Notes: generated by a model not told the origin, from the sequence alone. DNA of 64,000 bases from DATKRB01 sp035532415 (GCA_035532415.1 DATKRB010000073.1:20055-84054); one strand, 5' to 3'; shown: positions 53,196 through 62,274, counted from the stretch's first letter. A program made the numbers and translations.

Positions 53196-53346
53196 GCGGC
53201 GACGACAAATTGACGTGGAGATCTCGATGATCCTTCACCGGCGGGCTCCCGCCGGATCGCGGTGACGGGGATGGCGCCGGCGCTGCGGTGCCTGCGGACG
53301 CGCCCGGAGCGCGCAACTTCGGGTCCGCGAGAACTAGCCTCGTGGC

Positions 53347-53778
53347 GTGACCGTGATCTCCCGATCGGGGGCGTCGGGGGGGGCCGAGACACCGACGGGT
53401 GAGGCGCGGGTCGAATACCGCCTCGTTCGCAACGCCGTGGTCCGGGACGTCCAGCGGGGGAAGGTCGAGAAGGTCGACGTCTGCGACGCGCATCCCGAGC
53501 TCCTCCGGGCCGCCAGGAACGTCGGCCGGCGGACCGGGGCGGAATGCCCGATCTGTGAGGTGACCGGCATGGTCGAGGTCACCTTCGTCTTCGGGGCACA
53601 CCTCCCACCCGGCGGTCGCTGCCCGGGCACGGCCACTGAGCTGAACCGGCTCAGGAAGCGGGCGGAGCCGGTCACCTGCTACGCAGTGGAGGTGTGCCCT
53701 GCCTGTGCCTGGCACCATCTGACCCGCAAGTACTCGGCGGGCGGGCGGGCACCGTCGTCGAGCGGGCGCCGGACGTGA
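53347..53778 (+). CDS. DUF5318 zinc-ribbon-like protein
   Basis: Protein of 143 residues with cysteine pairs CPIC (about 67-70) and CPAC (about 117-120) plus single Cys and His residues, suggesting a zinc ribbon. VEYRLVRNAVVRDVQRGKV and the motif pattern fit DUF5318, which lies near ino1/padR in mycobacteria (Rv0049). In mycobacteria it precedes ponA1; here panB follows, with a GTGA overlap. The function is unknown. Confidence 0.82.
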   Translation: MTVISRSGASGGAETPTGEARVEYRLVRNAVVRDVQRGKVEKVDVCDAHPELLRAARNVGRRTGAECPICEVTGMVEVTFVFGAHLPPGGRCPGTATELNRLRKRAEPVTCYAVEVCPACAWHHLTRKYSAGGRAPSSSGRRT

Positions 53779-54656
53779 CCTCGACGGACCGGCCGATCGC
53801 GGCTCGCCGGGAGGTGACCGTTCCCGACGTCCGCTCGCGCAAGCGCCGCGATGGCGCGGAGCCCCTCGTGATGGTCACCGCGTACGACGAGCCGGGTGCC
53901 CGCATCGTCGATCAGGCCGGGGTGGACATGCTGCTGGTGGGCGACTCCGTGGCCAACAACGTCCTCGGCCACGAGGACACCCTGCACGTGACCATTGCCG
54001 AGATGGCGCACCACGTGGGAGCGGTGGCCCGGGCCAAGCCGGCCTGCCTGGTGATAGGGGACCTCCCCTGGATGAGCTACCACCTCGATGTGAACGACGC
54101 CGTCCGCAACGCGGCCACCCTGATCCGGGCCGGGGCCCGGGCGGTCAAGCTCGAGGGTGGTCGCGCCCGGCTCCCGGTGGTGGAGGCCATCATCCGTGCG
54201 GAGATCCCGGTGATGGGCCATCTGGGGCTCACACCGCAGTCGGTGCTGGCCATGGGTGGGTACCGCGTCCAGGCGAGAAGCGTCGACGCTGCGCAGGCGC
54301 TGATGGGCGCGGCCAAGTCCCTGGCCGGTGCCGGCTGCTTCGCCATCGTGCTCGAGGGCGTCCCTGACGCCGTGGCGGCGTCGGTGACCGAGGCGATCGA
54401 CGTCCCGACGATCGGGATCGGCGCCGGCCCGTCCTGTGACGGCCAGGTCATGGTGTTCCACGACCTGCTCGGGCTCGGGGCAGGACCCCCGCCCAGGTTC
54501 GCCCGGGCGTACGCCGACCTCGCCGGAGTGGCCAGAGCGGCCGTCGCCGCCTATGCCCATGACGTGCGCAGCGGCGACTTCCCGTCCGACGCAGAGAGCT
54601 ATCACGCATCGGAAGAGCTTCGGGCGAACCTGAGGGCAGGCTCCGGAGAGGGTTGA
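53775..54656 (+). CDS. panB: 3-methyl-2-oxobutanoate hydroxymethyltransferase
   Basis: First enzyme of pantothenate synthesis, 293 residues. It moves a hydroxymethyl group from methylene-tetrahydrofolate to ketoisovalerate. TIM-barrel motifs: MVTAYDEPGARIVDQAG, LLVGDSVANNVLGHEDTL, GARAVKLEGG, GHLGLTPQSV and TIGIGAGPSCDGQVMVFHD. The GTG at 53775 overlaps the DUF5318 stop; the frame continuing to 53694 overlaps that gene. No panC or panD is nearby. Confidence 0.93.
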   Translation: MTSTDRPIAARREVTVPDVRSRKRRDGAEPLVMVTAYDEPGARIVDQAGVDMLLVGDSVANNVLGHEDTLHVTIAEMAHHVGAVARAKPACLVIGDLPWMSYHLDVNDAVRNAATLIRAGARAVKLEGGRARLPVVEAIIRAEIPVMGHLGLTPQSVLAMGGYRVQARSVDAAQALMGAAKSLAGAGCFAIVLEGVPDAVAASVTEAIDVPTIGIGAGPSCDGQVMVFHDLLGLGAGPPPRFARAYADLAGVARAAVAAYAHDVRSGDFPSDAESYHASEELRANLRAGSGEG

Positions 54657-54864
54657 GCCTGCGGGGGATCCGGGGCTGTCGGCCACCGGCCACCGGCCTC
54701 CCGGGCGGGGAGGATCCCATGACCTGACGAACCCGGGCGCGGACCCGGCTACGATGACGGGCCGTGGTCACCCGCAGACCGGGTGGCCCGACAAGACGAA
54801 ACCCTGCTCCGCAGAGGCGGGGCCCGGGCGTTCAGCGCCCGGTCCGGAGGGAGGTGAGCCGCTG
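54657..54864. other. rpsF leader region
   Basis: Gap of 208 bases between panB and rpsF. It holds a strong hairpin (CCGGGCG, 54824-54830, with CGCCCGG, 54836-54842) directly before the GGAGGGAGGTGA ribosome-binding site. Leaders of rpsF operons in many bacteria bind the S6-S18 pair as feedback control; I cannot match the known consensus by eye. Confidence 0.45.
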
Positions 54865-55257
54865 ATGCGGCCCTACGAGGTCATGGTCATCTTCGATGCG
54901 GGCGCCGAGCCGCCGGCCATTCAGGCGGTCGTCGACCGCGTGCTCGAGGCGGTACGGGCCGCTGGGGGCAATCCCGGTGCCATCGACCGCTGGGGCCGGC
55001 GCTCGTTCGCCTACGAGGTGAACCACAAGCGCGAGGGCTACTACGTCCTCATCGAGCTGACGGCCGGGGTGCAGGCGGTTGCCGACCTCGACCGGATGCT
55101 GTCGCTGGCCGACGAGGTCATCCGGCACAAGATGATCCGCCTCCCCGAGGGCGTCGCCGGTCGCCGCCGCTCCGGGGGGAAGGGCGCGAGCCCCGCCGCC
55201 CCGAGCCCCGCCGCCCCGAGCCCCGCCCCCGCCCCCAGCCCCGCCCCCGCCAGCTGA
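54865..55257 (+). CDS. rpsF: 30S ribosomal protein S6
   Basis: Protein of 130 residues. The S6 fold spans 1-98 (MRPYEVMVIFD, YVLIELTAG, LADEVIRHKMIRLPEG). A tail of about 30 residues of Ser, Ala and Pro repeats follows. The ATG at 54865 has a strong binding site. It starts the rpsF-ssb-rpsR-rplI operon. Confidence 0.95.
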   Translation: MRPYEVMVIFDAGAEPPAIQAVVDRVLEAVRAAGGNPGAIDRWGRRSFAYEVNHKREGYYVLIELTAGVQAVADLDRMLSLADEVIRHKMIRLPEGVAGRRRSGGKGASPAAPSPAAPSPAPAPSPAPAS

Positions 55258-55294
55258 ACGGTTCCGGGCACCAGAACGAGGAACGAGGAACGAC

Positions 55295-55771
55295 ATGGCC
55301 AGCGACAACAGCGTGACCCTGGTGGGCAACGTCACCCGTGATCCCGAGCTCCGGTTCACCAACACCGGCCAGCCCACGGCGTCATTCGGCTTGGCAGTGA
55401 ACCGCCGGTGGCAGAACCGTCAGACCCAGGACTGGGAGGAGGCCACGAGCTTCTTCGACGTGGTCTGCTGGCGTGAGATGGCCGAGAACGTCAGTGAGAG
55501 CCTCGCTCGCGGTTCGCGTGTCGTGGTCACCGGCCGCCTCGAGCAGCGGAGCTGGGAGACCCCCGACGGCGACAAGCGGTCGAAGGTGGAGGTGGTGGCC
55601 GACGAGATCGGCCCGTCGCTTCGGTGGGCGACGGCCCAGGTGACGAAGAACGAGCGACGCGGGCCTTCCGACCCCGGTCGCTCGAGCGGCGGGGGAGGGG
55701 GCGGTGCACCACGGCCCGCACCGCCGCGGGAAGAGTCGGCTGGCTACGGGTTCGACGAGGAGCCGTTCTGA
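55295..55771 (+). CDS. ssb: Single-stranded DNA-binding protein
   Basis: OB-fold protein of 158 residues that coats single-stranded DNA as a tetramer. The domain spans 1-115 (VTLVGNVTRDPELRFTNTG, SFFDVVCWREMAENV, LARGSRVVVTGRLEQRSWE). The linker is Gly-rich and the tip is acidic, DEEPF, the docking site for repair and replication partners. Its stop overlaps the rpsR start by one base (TGATG). Confidence 0.96.
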   Translation: MASDNSVTLVGNVTRDPELRFTNTGQPTASFGLAVNRRWQNRQTQDWEEATSFFDVVCWREMAENVSESLARGSRVVVTGRLEQRSWETPDGDKRSKVEVVADEIGPSLRWATAQVTKNERRGPSDPGRSSGGGGGGAPRPAPPREESAGYGFDEEPF

Positions 55772-56301
55772 TGGCACGCAGCAACTACCGGGGCGGTACC
55801 GCCCGCCGGACATCACCCAAGGACCTCAATCGGAGGATCAAGAAGAAGCCGTGCGCGCTGTGTCGCGACAGCGTGGAGTGGGTCGACTACAAGGACGTCC
55901 CCCTCCTGCGCAAGTACATGAGCGACCGGGGGAAGATCCGGTCCCGTCGGGTCACCGGCAACTGTGCGCAGCACCAGCGGGAGATCGCCAGCGCCATCAA
56001 GACAGCTCGAGAGCTGGTCCTGCTGCCCTATACGCAACGGACGGTGACGGAGCGGCCGGGCGGCCGGGGTGGCCGCGGCGAGGGTCGGGGTCCGCGCGGC
56101 GAGGGCCGCGGGTCCGGCGAAGGCCGCGGGTCCGGCGAGGACCGCGGCGATCGGCGCGGCAGCGGCCCTCCCTCGGGAGCGGGTCCGTCGTCTGCCGCCG
56201 CGGGGCCGGTGGCGTCCGAAGGAGCGGTCGCCCCGACTGCCGGCGCCGTCACCGAGGGCGCGGAGGGCGCCGAGCTCGCCACCACGGAGGGGGAGCGATG
56301 A
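55771..56301 (+). CDS. rpsR: 30S ribosomal protein S18 with long Arg/Gly-rich tail
   Basis: S18 core (1-92): KKPCALCRDSVEWVDYKDV, LLRKYMSDRGKIRSRRVTG, CAQHQREIASAIKTARELVL. The CxxC with Cys65 and His68 indicates the zinc-type paralogue. A tail of 84 residues follows, first RGG/RGEGRG/RGSGE repeats (about 96-131), then an Ala/Gly/Thr/Glu-rich end. S18 usually has 75-90 residues, so this protein is twice the normal size. It overlaps rplI as ATGA, so no frameshift is needed. Confidence 0.93.
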   Translation: MARSNYRGGTARRTSPKDLNRRIKKKPCALCRDSVEWVDYKDVPLLRKYMSDRGKIRSRRVTGNCAQHQREIASAIKTARELVLLPYTQRTVTERPGGRGGRGEGRGPRGEGRGSGEGRGSGEDRGDRRGSGPPSGAGPSSAAAGPVASEGAVAPTAGAVTEGAEGAELATTEGER

Positions 56302-56747
56302 AGCTCGTGCTCCGCTCCGACGTGAACGGTGTCGGGCGCCGAGGCGACATCGTCGACGTCGCCGGGGGCTTCGCCCGGAACTTCCTTCTCCCTCAGGGTC
56401 GTGCCATCGTGGCCACGGAGGGGGTGGAGGCTCAGGCCTCCGCCATGCGGCGAGCCCGTGACCTCCGCGAGGCCCGGGACCGCGAGGCGGCCGAGTCGAA
56501 GGCAAAGGTGCTGGCCGGAGCCGTCCTGTCGGTGCGGGCAAGGGCCGGGACCGGCGGCCGTCTCTTCGGGTCCGTGACGGCGCTCGATGTGGTGGAGGCG
56601 GCACGCGGCCAGAAGGGCGTGGAGATCGAGCGCCGGCACGTCGTGCTCGACGAGCCGATCAAGGCGGTGGGGAGCTACGACATCCCGGTTCGGTTGTTCG
56701 AGGGTGTGGCCACCGTGCTGACGATCGAGGTCTCCTCGACCGACTGA
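56298..56747 (+). CDS. rplI: 50S ribosomal protein L9
   Basis: Protein of 149 residues with the N-terminal signature MKLVLRSDVNGVGRRGDIVDVAGGFARNFLLP (seen in parts), a long connecting helix (about 50-75) and the C-terminal RNA-binding domain GGRLFGSVTALDVVEA. It closes the rpsF operon; dnaB follows after 274 bases. Confidence 0.96.
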   Translation: MKLVLRSDVNGVGRRGDIVDVAGGFARNFLLPQGRAIVATEGVEAQASAMRRARDLREARDREAAESKAKVLAGAVLSVRARAGTGGRLFGSVTALDVVEAARGQKGVEIERRHVVLDEPIKAVGSYDIPVRLFEGVATVLTIEVSSTD

Positions 56748-57021
56748 GCGGTCCGCCTCAGCCGCCCGCTCGCCGGCCCAGCCCCTGCTCCGGGGACTGC
56801 GTCATCATGTGTGTCACACCCCGGTGTCACGATTCGGCCCATGACGTGGTCACCGGCCCCGAGCAGCGGCAGGCCCCCGGAGGTGCGACGGGTCGATCCT
56901 CCCCAGCCCCGGAAGGTCTTTCCACTGCATTTCCACAGGACCGACCAGGGGTTCAGGGGGTTGAATCCCCAGGTTGCGCATCTTCCGTCCCACAGGCTTT
57001 CTCGATCAGGGTAGTGACGCG
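56748..57021. other. rplI-dnaB intergenic region
   Basis: Gap of 274 bases presumably holding the dnaB promoter. It contains a short repeated word (gtgtcac near 56812 and 56824) and no recognisable gene. Confidence 0.5.
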
Positions 57022-58401
57022 ATGGTCCAAGCCTACGAAGAGAGTCGTCCCCGCCAGCTCCGTCCCGCGCCGAGCGCCTCCCGGGTGCCTCCGCACAACC
57101 TCGAGGCGGAGGAGTCGCTGCTCGGAGCGATGCTGCTCTCCAACGACGCGGCTTCGGTCGCCATGGAGATCTGCACCCCGGCGGACCTCTACAAGCCGGC
57201 CCACGGGCACATCTTCGCCGCCGTCTGTGCCCTTTTCGAACGGGGTGAGCCGGTTGACGCGGTGACCGTCACCGACGAGCTCCGTCGCTCCGGCCTGCTC
57301 GAGATGGTCGGCGATCCCGCGATGCTCGTCTCGCTCCAGGCGAACACCCCGTCCACCGCCAACGCCGCCCACTATGCGCGGATCGTGGAGGAGCACGCGC
57401 TGTTACGGAGGTTGGTCGGCGTCGCCGGCGAGATCGCCGACCTGGGCTACAGCGTCCCCGAGGACGTGACCGGCGCAATCGATCGGGCCGAGCAGATGGT
57501 GTTCGACGTGGCGGAGCGGAGGACGACGGAGAGCATCGTCGCGCTGCGCGACCTGCTCATGCCCGGTCTCGACCGGATCGAGGAGCTGTCCCAACGCACG
57601 GACTCGATCACCGGTGTGGCGACCGGCTATCTCGATCTCGATCGGATCCTGGCCGGATTGCAGCCGTCGAGCCTGACCATCGTCGGCGCCCGACCGGCCA
57701 TGGGGAAGACCAGCTTCGCCCTGGGCATGCTGGCCCACGTCGGCATTGAGCTCCGGCGACCGGCGCTGCTGTTCTCGCTCGAGATGGGCCATCTCGAGCT
57801 GACGCAGAGGATCCTCGCCTCGGAGGCGAGGGTCGACGCCCAACACGTGCGGACCGGCCAGCTGAAGGAGTCGGACTGGGGCAAGTTGGGGACGGCGGTC
57901 AGCCGACTCAGTGACGCGTCGATCTTCATCGACGACAACCCCAATCTCACGGTCATGGACATCCGGGCGCGAGCTCGCCGGCTGCGCCAGGCCGAAGGGG
58001 ATCTCGGATTGGTGGTCGTCGACTACCTCCAGCTGATGACCGGACGGGCCCGAGCGGAGAACCGCCAGGTGGAGGTGGCCGAGATCAGCCGTGGGCTCAA
58101 GATCCTCGCCCGTGAGCTGGAGGTCCCGGTCGTGGCTCTCTCCCAGCTCTCCAGGGGCCTCGAGTCCCGTCAGGACAAGCGACCGATGCTGTCGGACCTC
58201 CGTGAGAGTGGCAGCCTCGAGCAGGACGCCGACGTGGTGCTGTTCATCTACCGCGAGGAGCAGTACGACCCCGACGCGCCCATCGACCGGCGGGGCGACG
58301 CGGAGATCATCGTGGCGAAGCACCGCAATGGCCCGACCGGTTCGGCCCACCTCCTCTTCCTGAGCCAGTACGCCCGCTTCGACAACATGCGGAGGGTGTG
58401 A
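57022..58401 (+). CDS. dnaB: Replicative DNA helicase DnaB
   Basis: Hexameric helicase of 459 residues. The N-terminal domain begins VPPHNLEAEESLLGAML. The RecA-like motor has Walker A GARPAMGKT (222-230), Walker B LVVVDYLQLM and the C-terminal DLRESGSLEQDADVV. Length and continuity show no intein, unlike many mycobacterial dnaB genes. The ATG at 57022 is chosen; a TTG at 56974 is possible. The DUF721/DciA candidate next to recF is the likely loader. Confidence 0.96.
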   Translation: MVQAYEESRPRQLRPAPSASRVPPHNLEAEESLLGAMLLSNDAASVAMEICTPADLYKPAHGHIFAAVCALFERGEPVDAVTVTDELRRSGLLEMVGDPAMLVSLQANTPSTANAAHYARIVEEHALLRRLVGVAGEIADLGYSVPEDVTGAIDRAEQMVFDVAERRTTESIVALRDLLMPGLDRIEELSQRTDSITGVATGYLDLDRILAGLQPSSLTIVGARPAMGKTSFALGMLAHVGIELRRPALLFSLEMGHLELTQRILASEARVDAQHVRTGQLKESDWGKLGTAVSRLSDASIFIDDNPNLTVMDIRARARRLRQAEGDLGLVVVDYLQLMTGRARAENRQVEVAEISRGLKILARELEVPVVALSQLSRGLESRQDKRPMLSDLRESGSLEQDADVVLFIYREEQYDPDAPIDRRGDAEIIVAKHRNGPTGSAHLLFLSQYARFDNMRRV

Positions 58402-58471
58402 CCGGCCCGGGGCCGTCGCTGGTATCGGCCGGCGCCGGCAAGGAACGCTGCCCCGGCAAGGCGGGGATGGT

Positions 58472-58933
58472 TCAGGTGGTGGACGACAGCCGGCGCAGGG
58501 TCGCCAGCGCCCGATCGGCGTGCGAGCTGAAGGCGATCTCGCTGTGGATCACGTCCGCGACGCGCCGGTCCGTACCGATCACGAAGGTCGTCCGCTTGTT
58601 CCCGAGTTTGGCGATCGACCGCCTCACCCCGAACTCGGCGGCGACCCGGTAGTCGGGGTCCGACAGGAGGGGGAAGTCGAACGAGTGCTTGTCGGAGAAC
58701 TGCTTCTGCTTCGACACCGGATCGGCGCTGATCCCGACCCGTTGGGCGCCCGCAGCGGCGAACCCCGCCCCGAGATCGCGAAAGTGGCAGCTCTCGCGGG
58801 TGCAGCCGTAGGTCATGGCCGCCGGGTAGAAGAAGAGGACGACCGGACCGTCCTCGAGCAAGACGCTCAACCGCCGCGACCGGCCGTTCTCGTCGGGTAG
58901 CTCGAAGTCCGGGACGAGGTCGCCTTTCTGCAC
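58472..58933 (-). CDS. Peroxiredoxin (BCP/PrxQ type)
   Basis: Thiol peroxidase of 153 residues. The motif YGCTRESCHFRD gives the peroxidatic Cys44 and resolving Cys49, five apart as in PrxQ/BCP. FFYPAAM and the arginine in NKRTTFVIG fit the active-site pocket. The start is the GTG at 58933. It is alone, convergent with dnaB. Confidence 0.92.
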   Translation of the reverse strand: MQKGDLVPDFELPDENGRSRRLSVLLEDGPVVLFFYPAAMTYGCTRESCHFRDLGAGFAAAGAQRVGISADPVSKQKQFSDKHSFDFPLLSDPDYRVAAEFGVRRSIAKLGNKRTTFVIGTDRRVADVIHSEIAFSSHADRALATLRRLSSTT

Positions 58934-58976
58934 GACGTCACCCTACCAACGACGCGGGATCGGCCGACGGCTCCTC

Positions 58977-59708
58977 TCAGGCTTCGAACCTGAACCCCAC
59001 GCCTCGGACCGTCACCAGGTGCCGGGGGTTCGCCGGATCGGGCTCCACCTTCCGCCGGAGCCGTTTCACATGGGTGTCGAGGGTGCGGGTATCGGTGAGG
59101 TCCTGGTCCCACCAGAGCCGGTCGATGCACCACTCACGTGTCACCACATGCCCCGCATGGGACATGAGAAGGGCGAGCAGATCGAACTCCTTGCGGGAGA
59201 GATCCACCCGCTGTCCGTGCACCGACACCTCACGGCGTCCGGTGTCGAGGCGGACCGGACCGACGGCGACGACCTCGTCCCGGGGCCCGGGGGTGGACCC
59301 GCCCCGGCGCAGGACCGCCCGCATCCGGGCGACGAGCTCGCGCAGCCGGAACGGTTTGGCCACATAGTCGGCCGCACCGAGCTCGAGCCCCAGCACTATG
59401 TCCACCTCGGAGTCACGAGCGGAGACCATGATGATCGGCACCGGGGCCAGCGCGCGCATCCGCTGGCACAGCTCCACGCCCGACTGGTCGGGCAGCATGA
59501 CGTCGAGCAGGACGAGGTCCGGACGGATGCGGTGGAAGAGGCGTAGGGCCTTGCGGCCGTCCGCCGCGACCTCCACGGCGAACCCCTCGCGGGAGAGCCC
59601 CGAGGCCAGCGCCTGGCGGTAGGACCCCTCGTCGTCGACCACCAGCACGAGAGGTCGGTTGTCGCGATCCCGCCCCGCTCCCTGGTCCGAGTGAGGGCCG
59701 CCGGTCAC
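58977..59708 (-). CDS. OmpR/RegX3-family response regulator
   Basis: Two-domain regulator of 243 residues. The receiver has Asp25-Asp26, phospho-acceptor Asp69 (LLDVMLPDQSG), Ser96 and Lys118; the winged-helix output domain ends TLDTHVKRLRRKVEPDP and VRGVGFRF. No histidine kinase gene is next to it, so it is an orphan in this window. The GTG at 59708 is the likely start but lacks a strong binding site. Confidence 0.88.
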   Translation of the reverse strand: MTGGPHSDQGAGRDRDNRPLVLVVDDEGSYRQALASGLSREGFAVEVAADGRKALRLFHRIRPDLVLLDVMLPDQSGVELCQRMRALAPVPIIMVSARDSEVDIVLGLELGAADYVAKPFRLRELVARMRAVLRRGGSTPGPRDEVVAVGPVRLDTGRREVSVHGQRVDLSRKEFDLLALLMSHAGHVVTREWCIDRLWWDQDLTDTRTLDTHVKRLRRKVEPDPANPRHLVTVRGVGFRFEA

Positions 59709-59959
59709 CGTGGTTCGCTGTACGTGATCGCCCGCGGGCCGCCGGCAGGGAGAGCCGCCATGTCCAGCACGGTAAGGAACCGATGTGAACGCCTCGCGAA
59801 GTGCCAGCGACACCGGGGTGAACTCTTGGAGCGGTCCGAATGGCCACCGGATGCGCCCGCCGGACCCGGCGGGACGGCAGGATCCTCCCCCGCGTTCGGT
59901 TCATCCACCAAGATGTTGAACCGGGCGAGGCCGGCCAGGGCGCCGAGGGGCAGGAACCG
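59709..59959. other. Divergent promoter region before the membrane protein gene
   Basis: Gap of 251 bases between the response regulator and the membrane protein genes. Open frames cross it but without recognisable products. It should hold both promoters. Confidence 0.5.
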
Positions 59960-60832
59960 ATGGCGATGCTCACAATCGATTGGACCGAGGTGGGAGCGAT
60001 CGCCACCGCCGCCGCCGTTCTGGTGGGGCTGGTCGCCGTCGTGCTGCTGGTCCTGCTGGCGCGGGCATCGCAGGCCACCGCCGCCGCAACCGGCCGGCTG
60101 GCCGACGCCGGCCACCGGCTGTCGGACCTGCGCAACGGGCTCGACGAGCTGAGCCGAGGCTTGGCGGAGCGGAGCGACGAGCTCGTGGGATTGGTCTCGC
60201 GCCAGGTGCAGCTGGGGGAGATCGGGGCCGACGTGGCGCAGGAGCATCTCCACGTCCTGCAGGATCAGGTGGAGATCGGCGGGCAGGCCCTTCTCGCCAC
60301 GCACGCGCCGCTCCTCGTCCCGACCAAGCTCTCGCCCGGGGCCCAAGGCGAGGGGCCCCTTCAGGTGGTGTTGCCCGACGGGGTGTACTACGCGCCGGCG
60401 GAGCAGAGTGTCGGTGCCTGGACGATCGAGCCCGGCGACCGGAAGCTCGTGGTCTCGTGTGCGTTCCTCAACGTCGGGATCGGCCCGGCTGTCCTCCACC
60501 CGTACCACCGGATCGACATCGTGCGCCGCGGCTCGGTCCAGCCGTTGGTCTCGTTCGGCGGTTACGCCAACGGGGTGGTGGCCGTGAACGCCAAGGCGGT
60601 CATCGGGTTCCCCCTGAGTGCCGCCGAGCCGTCGTTCGGCGCCACCCTCACCCTGCTCGACCGCCCCGACGACGAGATGCAATTGATGGTCACGATCTAC
60701 TACCGCTCGGCGTCTTCGAGCCGGCCCCTCTGGTCCCGGGTCCGGTACCAGCGCCACCTGCGCACCAGCCCGGCCGGCCTGTTGAGCGAGGTCTCCCTCG
60801 AGCTTTCGAGCCCCGACGCGTCGCCCTCGTAG
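59960..60832 (+). CDS. Membrane-anchored protein of unknown function
   Basis: Protein of 290 residues. One N-terminal membrane helix (about 11-34) is followed by a coiled-coil region (about 38-105, LADAGHRLSDLRNGLDELS and related heptads) and a beta-rich C-terminal domain (LVVSCAFLNVGIGPAVL, MQLMVTIYYRSASS). The ATG at 59960 has AGGAACC upstream; the frame extends to 59840. I do not recognise the family. Confidence 0.65.
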   Translation: MAMLTIDWTEVGAIATAAAVLVGLVAVVLLVLLARASQATAAATGRLADAGHRLSDLRNGLDELSRGLAERSDELVGLVSRQVQLGEIGADVAQEHLHVLQDQVEIGGQALLATHAPLLVPTKLSPGAQGEGPLQVVLPDGVYYAPAEQSVGAWTIEPGDRKLVVSCAFLNVGIGPAVLHPYHRIDIVRRGSVQPLVSFGGYANGVVAVNAKAVIGFPLSAAEPSFGATLTLLDRPDDEMQLMVTIYYRSASSSRPLWSRVRYQRHLRTSPAGLLSEVSLELSSPDASPS

Positions 60833-60900
60833 CCCCCGCCCCGGCCCCCGCCCCGACCGCCCCAAGCTGGTCCACCGACCCCGCCTCTAGGCTCGTCGCG

Positions 60901-62274
60901 GTGACGAGCACCGACGCGTGGCTTCGCGAGCTGGCCGGAGCGCTCCCCCCGGGGGCCCTGGTCACCGACCCCGACGTGGTGGCCGGTTACCGCGCCGATC
61001 GGGCCGACATGGCCGTCACGGGAACTCCCGCCGCAGTGGTGCGGGCGACCTGTGCCACCGACGTGCAGGCGGTTCTCGAGCTGGCCGACCGGTACCGGGT
61101 GCCGGTGGTCCCCAGAGGGGCCGGAACCGGTTTGTCGGGGGGGTCGTCGGCCATCGACGGCTGCATCACCGTGTCGACCGAGCTGATGCGCGACCTCGAG
61201 ATCGACCCCGCGGCGGGCGTGGCGGTCGTCGGCCCCGGGGTGCTCAACGCCGAGCTGAAGCAGGCGGCCCGGGCCCACGGCCTGTGGTACCCCCCCGATC
61301 CGTCGAGCTTTGAGATCTGCTCGATCGGCGGGAACCTGGCGACCAACGCGGGGGGCCTCTGCTGCGTGAAGTACGGCGTGACGACCGACTACGTGCTGGG
61401 GATGGAGGTCGTCCTGGCCGGCGGGCGCGCCGTCCGGTTGGGTGGCCGCACGGTCAAGGACGTCGCCGGCTACGACCTCAAGCGGCTCTTCGTGGGGAGC
61501 GAGGGGACGCTGGGCATCGTGGTGGAGGCGACCCTACGGCTCCGACCGCTCCCGCCGCCGGCCACCACCCTGGTGGCGGGGTTCGCCGACGTGACCGAGG
61601 CCGGGCGGGCGGTGACGGAGATCGTCGCCAGGTTCCGACCGGCCACGCTCGAGCTGATGGACCACTGTGCGATCTCGGCCGTGGAGGCGCAGACGAGAAT
61701 GGGCCTCGACCCGACCTGGGGAGCTCTGCTGCTCGGACGATCCGACGCCGGGGGGGCCCAGTCGTCGACCGAGATCGCGATCATGGAGGAGGCCTGTCGG
61801 CGGGCCGGCGCCAGTTACGTGGCGTGCACCGAGGACGAGGACGAGGGGGAGCAGCTCATGGCGGCGCGCCGGATGGCGATCCCCGCGGTGGAGCTGCAGG
61901 GAACCGTCCTCATCGAGGACGTGGGCGTGCCGATCCCCCGGATCCCCGACCTGGTGGCGGGCGTCGCCGAGCTCGCCGACCGCCATGCCACCACCATCGC
62001 GGTGATCGGCCACGCGGGGGACGGGAACTTCCACCCGCTCGTGACCTTCGACCGGCACGATCCCGAGGCCGTCCTGAGGGCTCGGAGCGCGTTCGGTGCG
62101 GTGATGGAGCTCGCGCTGTCCCTCGGGGGCACCATCACCGGTGAGCACGGGGTCGGCACCCTCAAGCTGCCGTGGCTGGCGGAGCAGCTCGGGAGCGACG
62201 TCGTCGACTTGCATCGCCGGATAAAGGCGGCCCTCGATCCCAGGGGCATCCTCAATCCGGGCAAGGGGCTCTGA
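60901..62274 (+). CDS. FAD-linked oxidase (GlcD/D-lactate dehydrogenase family)
   Basis: Flavoprotein of 457 residues with an N-terminal FAD_binding_4 domain (VVPRGAGTGLSGGSSAIDG, GGNLATNAGGLCCVKYGVT) and a C-terminal FAD-oxidase_C domain (VIGHAGDGNFHPLVTFD, GEHGVGTLK). Relatives oxidise glycolate, D-lactate or other 2-hydroxy acids. There is no GlcE or GlcF gene beside it. The GTG at 60901 is the start; the open frame to 59980 is a shadow. Confidence 0.9.
   Translation: MTSTDAWLRELAGALPPGALVTDPDVVAGYRADRADMAVTGTPAAVVRATCATDVQAVLELADRYRVPVVPRGAGTGLSGGSSAIDGCITVSTELMRDLEIDPAAGVAVVGPGVLNAELKQAARAHGLWYPPDPSSFEICSIGGNLATNAGGLCCVKYGVTTDYVLGMEVVLAGGRAVRLGGRTVKDVAGYDLKRLFVGSEGTLGIVVEATLRLRPLPPPATTLVAGFADVTEAGRAVTEIVARFRPATLELMDHCAISAVEAQTRMGLDPTWGALLLGRSDAGGAQSSTEIAIMEEACRRAGASYVACTEDEDEGEQLMAARRMAIPAVELQGTVLIEDVGVPIPRIPDLVAGVAELADRHATTIAVIGHAGDGNFHPLVTFDRHDPEAVLRARSAFGAVMELALSLGGTITGEHGVGTLKLPWLAEQLGSDVVDLHRRIKAALDPRGILNPGKGL

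Noticed and set aside
57022..58401. Intein in dnaB
   Set aside because: The motor motifs are at normal spacing and the length is that of an intein-free helicase.
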